DNA of 64,000 bases from positions 17,765,649-17,829,648 of the forward strand of contig NC_092700.1 of NCBI RefSeq assembly GCF_964275005.1, written 5' to 3'. A program made the translations under genes and the position numbers. A model generated the notes under the pieces. The model made no database searches. It was not told the DNA's origin and saw only the letters and a program-made list of their open reading frames with translations. This DNA comes from Diadema setosum (lineage: Eukaryota > Echinodermata > Echinoidea > Diadematoida > Diadematidae). Shown in pieces: positions 59,601-64,000 of this stretch (position 1 is its first letter; each line of letters starts with the position of its first letter).

Positions 59601-62600
59601 CAAAAGCGGAATATGTAAGAGATCACAAGTTGAGGATCGAAGAGTTTGTGTAGGTTGGTATTGATGAAACAAACATACATACAGATATATCATATCATAT
59701 CACTCAGGAAAATTACCCCTCCCTCGGCTAAATATCAGTTAGTGATAGGGTTAACGTAAAGATTAGAGTTAGAATTTAGGGTTTCGTTTAGAGTTAGAAT
59801 TTGGGTTAGGGTCGGGATTAGGTTCAGGATTAGGATTAGGGTTAGGGTCAGGGGAAGGGCTGGGTAATTGTCCAGGGGGTAATTGTCCTAGAACCATCAT
59901 ACATCAACATACATGTATGACATACATTTTAGTGTGACAGATCACCACTAAAGCTACACTGCAGATCAAGTCCCAAATGAGGATAAGTCAAAATTACTGA
60001 TGTGCAGAATACTGAAATGATAGAAAATTACTGAATCAAAACTACTAGCAAAGGGCCAGCTGAGGTGAAAATGATGAAGTAGAATATGCCACAAGTGAAA
60101 TATGTTGTGTTTTAAAGAAAGGAGAGAGAGAGAAAAAACTAGAAATGTCGCTTTGGCGACTGGTATGCCTCCGCCATAATGCATGATTTTCCCAATAGGT
60201 CTAGATAGTACATGTGGACAATGTGTGATTACATTTTCACAAAATTGGCAAAATATTGAAATGACAAGTTTGTCACAAATGTGTTGAATGTTCACCTTCC
60301 TTGACCTAGGATTTGGATGAATTAATCGGATGAATAGGAGAGCATGTATCTAGGGATTTAAGGACTTTAACTTGACTTTGACCCATTCATACATTTAGGC
60401 ATTGAGTAATTTTCAAGGTACAGGTGTGGAGAAAAAGTGCAATTTCTGAATTGAATAGTAAATTGTTAACATTTTCATCTGGCCCTTGACCCTAAAATGC
60501 ATAAGATACACTTTCAGGTAGAACATGCATAAGTTTCAAGATAACTTGAGCCACTTCGAGATATGGAGGAAAAAGTTAGTTCAGCACTTTCACTTGATCT
60601 TTGACCTTTTGACCTTTGAGGCAAAAAAAGAAGAAAAAAAAAACTTTCCAGAGAATTTCTATTAGGTTACACATGCATGTACACCAAGTGTAAAAAAATA
60701 ATTACCCTGCTGGCATTGCATAAATATGAGGGAAATAGTAAAATTTTGAAGTGTTGCACTTGACCTTTGACCCCTGACCTTTGACCCCATGAACCCTACA
60801 TTCTCTAGATAATCACTTCCAGTCAGCACATGTATATACTATGTTCCATGAAGATACCTTGAACAATTTTCCAAGGCACGGAGAAAAAAAAGTTTTGATA
60901 TTTTTACTTGACCTTTTGACCTTTGACCTTTGACCTCATGACCCAAACTTTCACCAGAGAATCTTAATTGGGTAATACATGTATACACTAAGTTTGAAGA
61001 AAATATCTTCAGGCATTCAATAGATATGGCGAAAATAGTGAAATTTCATGTATTTGACCCTGACCTTTTGACCTTTGACCTTTGACCTCATGACGCAAAC
61101 TTTCACCAGAGAATCTTAATTGGATAATACATGTATACACAAAGTTTCAAGAAAATATCTTCAGGCATTCAATAGATATGGTGGAAATAGTGAAATTTTA
61201 TGTATTTGACCTTGACCTTTTGACCTTTGACCATGAGCATGTGCACCCAAAAGTTGATAGGCACAACTTCACCCCCTACAGTCAGACCGCAACGTCCTGA
61301 AAAGCCTTCGCATTTATCGTACGCGTATGTATGGACCTCGCGGACATGAATACGTAATGAGCTGGGAGACCACATTTTTAGAGTGTCTGTAAATCTAAAC
61401 AACATTATCAATCTTCATGATTTATATATCGATAAAAAGCTGAAGAGTTGTACTTTGATGAAATTCGACCACTTGAAAGGTTATGACATATAAAATATAC
61501 TGAACAAGGAAATTATAAAACACAAAATTTGCATATTTTTCATTCCTCTTAAGGGGTACACTAGACCGACGAAATTAAGGTGGACCAAAATGGAAGAGGT
61601 ATAAAATGAAAGAGGAAATATCATTCTATGAAAACATAATGACTTTATGTGGACTGATCCTATGAACGGGTCAGGTTGGCGAATAAATCATTGCGTTGTA
61701 CAGTTAATTTTTGACGAGATTTCAGTTTGCCGCGAATACGCGTTTCTGATTGGTTAATTCCCTCTGAGTGGAGAGTTGAACGCACCTCGCGGAATGACAG
61801 TAAAGTCTACATAACAGTAATACACTGTGTGTAGCTGACAGTGTAGGACCCTATGGTGTGTGTGTGTGCGCGCGCACAATGTGTGTATACGCGCTCAGGT
61901 TCAGGCAACTGCAGCTGGTGTAAGATCTCCACGTAAACAACAAGAACAACACTCCACTCTGATCGACAGCTCAACTTTGGCTTGAACTTTTTTTTTTGCC
62001 GGCACAACTAGTTAAGAGTAGAGTGCATTAATAAGTAGCATACAAATCAATAATAAAAGATCTAGCACTGTGTTTGCACACATGAGTTCTTTGGGGCTCT
62101 CTTTTTCGTATTAGAATAATTATTCCTTATTAATCTACTGTATACATCGCTGAGTAATTTATCTAATGATACCCTGGGAGCGCATGTATCTCAAATTGCC
62201 ACACTATGATTTTTACTCGACGAGACTTTCAATTTTTATTGTTTTCTAAGCGAGGGACCAATTCAGTTCTTAGTGTGCTATTATAACAGGTATATCTAAA
62301 ACGTTGACTATCATTCATGTGGTGATTCAACCTATGAACGGGTCGGGTTGGCAATAAATAGAAAGCCTTGTTCTAATTTGTCTCAGGGTCGTTTGGAAAA
62401 TATCGATATAATGCAGAGATATGAATAATGATATCATAAGCTCATTTTGTATAATGTAAGCATTAAGAGGTGTGATTTATTTTAAATATTCACAAACCAT
62501 GTCAATTAGTCACGGATAGTAGATCTTCATGTCGCCAATAAGTGAATCTCGTAGACCATGCACTTTGTCTCTGAATTATCTCGCAAAATCTCGGGTGCTG

Positions 62601-63911
62601 AGAAGGACATGCGCAAAAACCTGTGCGTACGATAAATTTCTGATTTGAGCTCATTAACAGCAACGTTGCGGTCTGACTGCCTAATACACATACATGCCAA
62701 GTTTCATTAGGATACCTCAACAGGTTTTGATAGTTACCTTGTCCACAAAATTCATTACGGACGGACGGAAGGACGGACGGACGGACGGACGGACAACCCG
62801 AAAACATAATGCCTCCGGCACCACTTCGTGGCGGAGGCATAAAAATGGGGCCCTAAGTGAAATATCCGATATGATAGTTGGTCTACACAAAGAGAAAATG
62901 ACTTGAATGCTCAAATAATGCTGAAAGGGTTACTTTGAGCAGACATGAAAAGAAATAATTATCAGATGGGCTGCTACTGTAGAATAAAAGCTACCACTGT
63001 ATAAACTTGGCTATTTGGATTTGGCATTTGAACATTGGTTGATGGCCCTCAGAATCAAAACAGCAGATATCTGACTGTTCAATGTGCAAAGATGCATCTG
63101 AATTGATGAGAGCTTTAGGGTACTTTAGGGTACTGTATCATAATTTGTGACTTGTGCAGTGTGTAAAACTTGCTGGCATTTTCCATAATATCGTTTCCTG
63201 GATATTAACAAGGCATGATTGATCCTGCAGGCTCTTCTCTTGTATGACAGGCCATTTTAACTTGCCCACATCCAAAAATACCTTTACTAATCTACTGCGC
63301 TTATTTCTATCTAACTCGTTGCTATGTAAAATCAGAAAACAAAACAAAACAAAACAAATCAAATCAACAACAACCAGTCACTGACATTAAAGGCATAATT
63401 CACCACTTGCAGACGAAACAAAAACCCAGCTTTAGTGCTTCAAAATAGTTCTAAAATGTGAGTTTACATAGCAATAAAAACAACCAAATGTAAAAATTTG
63501 AATCAGTATGATTAATGTTAAGTATTGTTAAATATACAAAATGTGAACAATAGTTATAATAAGAATGTTTTTAGACTAAACCGTCCACAGTTATGGTTTA
63601 TTGAGAAAAATAGTTATGTCTCGGAAAGCCTAAGATATAAGGAGTCTCCTTATATCTTAGGCTTTATTGCAAAATTTTTACATGGTAGGATGTTTTGTGA
63701 TACAGGCGACCTACAGTACACATATGCATCAAATGTGATATCTCGAACAGTTTTTAAATCACAACTCCCATTGGTAAACAGTACCTTTAAAAGAACAAAA
63801 GAGTCTTACCAAAACATGGTTGAGCCACATAGGAAAATATTCATCCAGCTCCTTGGGAAAGACTAGCTGCCTGTCGATGGACCATAGTGACCAGAACATG
63901 CTGACAACCAC
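56522..63911 (-). CDS. AIG1: AIG1/ADTRP-family protein, 3' three exons
   Basis: Multi-pass membrane protein of the FAR-17a/AIG1 family; AIG1 and ADTRP hydrolyse fatty-acid esters of hydroxy fatty acids. Exons 63911-63810, 59245-59130 and 56696-56522 join in phase to 130 residues plus TAA. The sequence VVVSMFWSLWSIDRQLVFPK, then WLNHVLHTYLLPILVVDMW, then LGFVKEIWVYPVLRVLN follows AIG1 (FWIIYAYDRE..YP, WLNHGMHTTVLPFILIE, MWVYP). The conserved His residues of the WLNH..HT block, which include the catalytic His of the family, are present. Hydrophobic stretches fit transmembrane helices. The N-terminal part, with the catalytic Thr, lies beyond the window. AIG1 versus ADTRP orthology is not resolved. 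Confidence 0.9.
56735..57035. repeat. Three-unit minisatellite, period about 98 bp
   Basis: Markers gggtgcgtgtttgtg at 56743, 56842 and 56940, and ggtgcttgtgatg at 56817, 56916 and 57013. Each unit also carries a (GT)n run. It lies directly upstream (minus strand) of the last AIG1-like exon. Confidence 0.88.
57036..58076. other. AIG1-like intron, nothing recognised
   Basis: AT-rich; T run followed by G run at 57582-57616. No element ends found. Confidence 0.5.
58077..58822 (-). mobile_element. TTAA piggyBac-like element, copy B
   Basis: 746 bp with TTAA on both sides; ends TTAACCCTAACTAGGC and GGCCTAGTTAGGGTTAA. It is copy A (10343-11120) in inverted orientation and similar along its whole length, including gatctcggccatcg, atgcatgaaatcagacaatt and the G/C-run ends. 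No transposase. In an AIG1-like intron. Confidence 0.85.
59130..59245 (-). CDS. AIG1: AIG1-like exon (HTYLLP)
   Basis: 116 nt, acceptor ttcctgcag, donor gttagt (weaker than consensus). Reads HTYLLPILVVDMWIVKHKCP then PRVFGLLGLFTVAALYLV plus two bases of Trp. Confidence 0.92.
59310..59690 (-). mobile_element. L2/CR1-type LINE 3' end
   Basis: The frame (59690 to 59460) reads YQPTQTLRSSTCDLLHIPLL, then ERDFAHAGPTLWDSLPRELK, then SFRSNLKSYLFDSAF stop. This is the tail after the RT in L2/CR1-clade LINEs (LRSS..L...P.....G.R.F..A.PTLWNSLP). The 3' UTR continues to about 59310 with ggtgctctagaaattg and an ATT-rich end. 5' truncated; opposite strand use: same strand as the host gene, in its intron. 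Confidence 0.8.
59700..59890. repeat. Degenerate TTAGGG-like repeat between TAATTGTCC motifs
   Basis: gggttaggg/ggattagg words over about 130 bp, followed by ctgggtaattgtccaggggg and taattgtcctagaacc. A similar attagg-rich stretch lies at 7965-8020. Probably part of a MITE family rather than telomeric. Confidence 0.45.
60164..62845. mobile_element. Hairpin-ended element with TGACCTTTGACCT arrays
   Basis: Left end tatgcctccgccataatgc. Right end: ACGG tandem tract (62757-62795), then a hairpin of GCCTCC and GGAGGC around CACCACTTCGTGG, then ATAAAAA. Internal units repeat gaccttttgacctttgacct and the phrase tttcaccagagaatcttaat (60948-61100). Same architecture as 28084-29904 but different end sequences; hairpin end also alone at 18791. 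Interrupted by a nested element. Confidence 0.7.
61279..62679. mobile_element. 1.4-kb TIR element nested in the 60-kb element
   Basis: Ends CAGTCAGACCGCAACGT and ACGTTGCGGTCTGACTG, exact inverses, with CCTA on both sides. Two direct repeats of cctatgaacgggtc(a/g)ggttgg lie at about 61652 and 62332. No transposase frame. TIR related to that of 54631-55737. Confidence 0.85.
62846..63809. other. AIG1-like intron, nothing recognised
   Basis: AT-rich. A short inverted pair (agcctaagatataaggag and its inverse) at 63628-63664 forms a hairpin; no gene or complete element. Confidence 0.55.
63810..63911 (-). CDS. AIG1: AIG1-like exon (WLNH)
   Basis: 102 nt, acceptor tttcatcag, donor gtaaga; 34 complete codons reading VVVSMFWSLWSIDRQLVFPK then ELDEYFPMWLNHVL. 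Confidence 0.9.
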
Positions 63912-64000
63912 CTGATGAAAATCCAAGAGGTTGTGAAGATTGCAACAATACAGTAATAAATGTCCACATCAACAACCAAGCATGACGACCTACAGAAAAT

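Noticed and set aside
1-64000. CRISPR arrays, bacterial operons, riboswitches, rRNA genes
   Set aside because: None seen; the window is eukaryotic and its tandem repeats are microsatellites, minisatellites or transposon cores.
1-64000. LTR retroelements or other capsid-bearing elements
   Set aside because: No paired long terminal repeats, and no gag, protease, integrase or capsid-like frames recognised.

Overview
This is a window of an animal nuclear genome: intron-rich, AT-rich, with canonical GT..AG splice sites, single exons separated by 0.4-4 kb introns, and very many short non-autonomous transposons. The gene content, the SINE, the L2/CR1-type and Penelope-like retroelement fragments, and the abundance of fold-back elements suit a marine invertebrate, most likely an echinoderm, hemichordate or other invertebrate deuterostome. 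That assignment is an inference; no host-specific marker was found.

Three host genes are supported, all assembled here from splice sites, reading phase and family similarity. (1) Plus strand, 786-11367: archease (ZBTB8OS), the activator of the RTCB tRNA-ligase complex. Eight exons are seen, one of them an 11-nt microexon; the N-terminal exon(s) lie before the window. (2) Minus strand, 35834-21082: a complete 12-exon CLK2/Doa-type LAMMER kinase that phosphorylates SR splicing factors (483 codons plus stop, every phase consistent). Archease and CLK converge tail to tail across about 9.7 kb of non-coding DNA. (3) Minus strand, 63911-56522: the last three exons of an AIG1/ADTRP-family membrane hydrolase; its 5' part lies beyond the window.

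The rest is dominated by mobile DNA. 1-11.4 kb: archease introns with small MITEs, a tRNA-derived SINE, a perfect 63-bp palindrome and a GC-ended TTAA element. 11.4-21 kb: intergenic, several MITEs. 21-36 kb: CLK with a 157-bp-monomer repeat element (hairpin end, nuclear-receptor-like motifs) in one intron and a 1-kb Tigger-like element in another. 36-56.5 kb: a 20-kb gene desert holding a CpG-rich candidate CLK promoter, fold-back elements, TA-microsatellite-targeted MITEs, retroelement pieces and a three-level transposon nest. 56.5-64 kb: the AIG1-like gene with an L2-type LINE tail and a second hairpin-ended element in its introns.

The most notable observations are the archease microexon, a frame-breaking CLK exon with weak splice sites placed like the autoregulated exon of mammalian CLKs, a MITE whose TTAA target overlaps the AIG1-like stop codon, the nest dated by an empty-site comparison, and two unrelated-in-sequence element families sharing one architecture (terminal hairpin, ACGG tract, TGACCTTTGACCT arrays).
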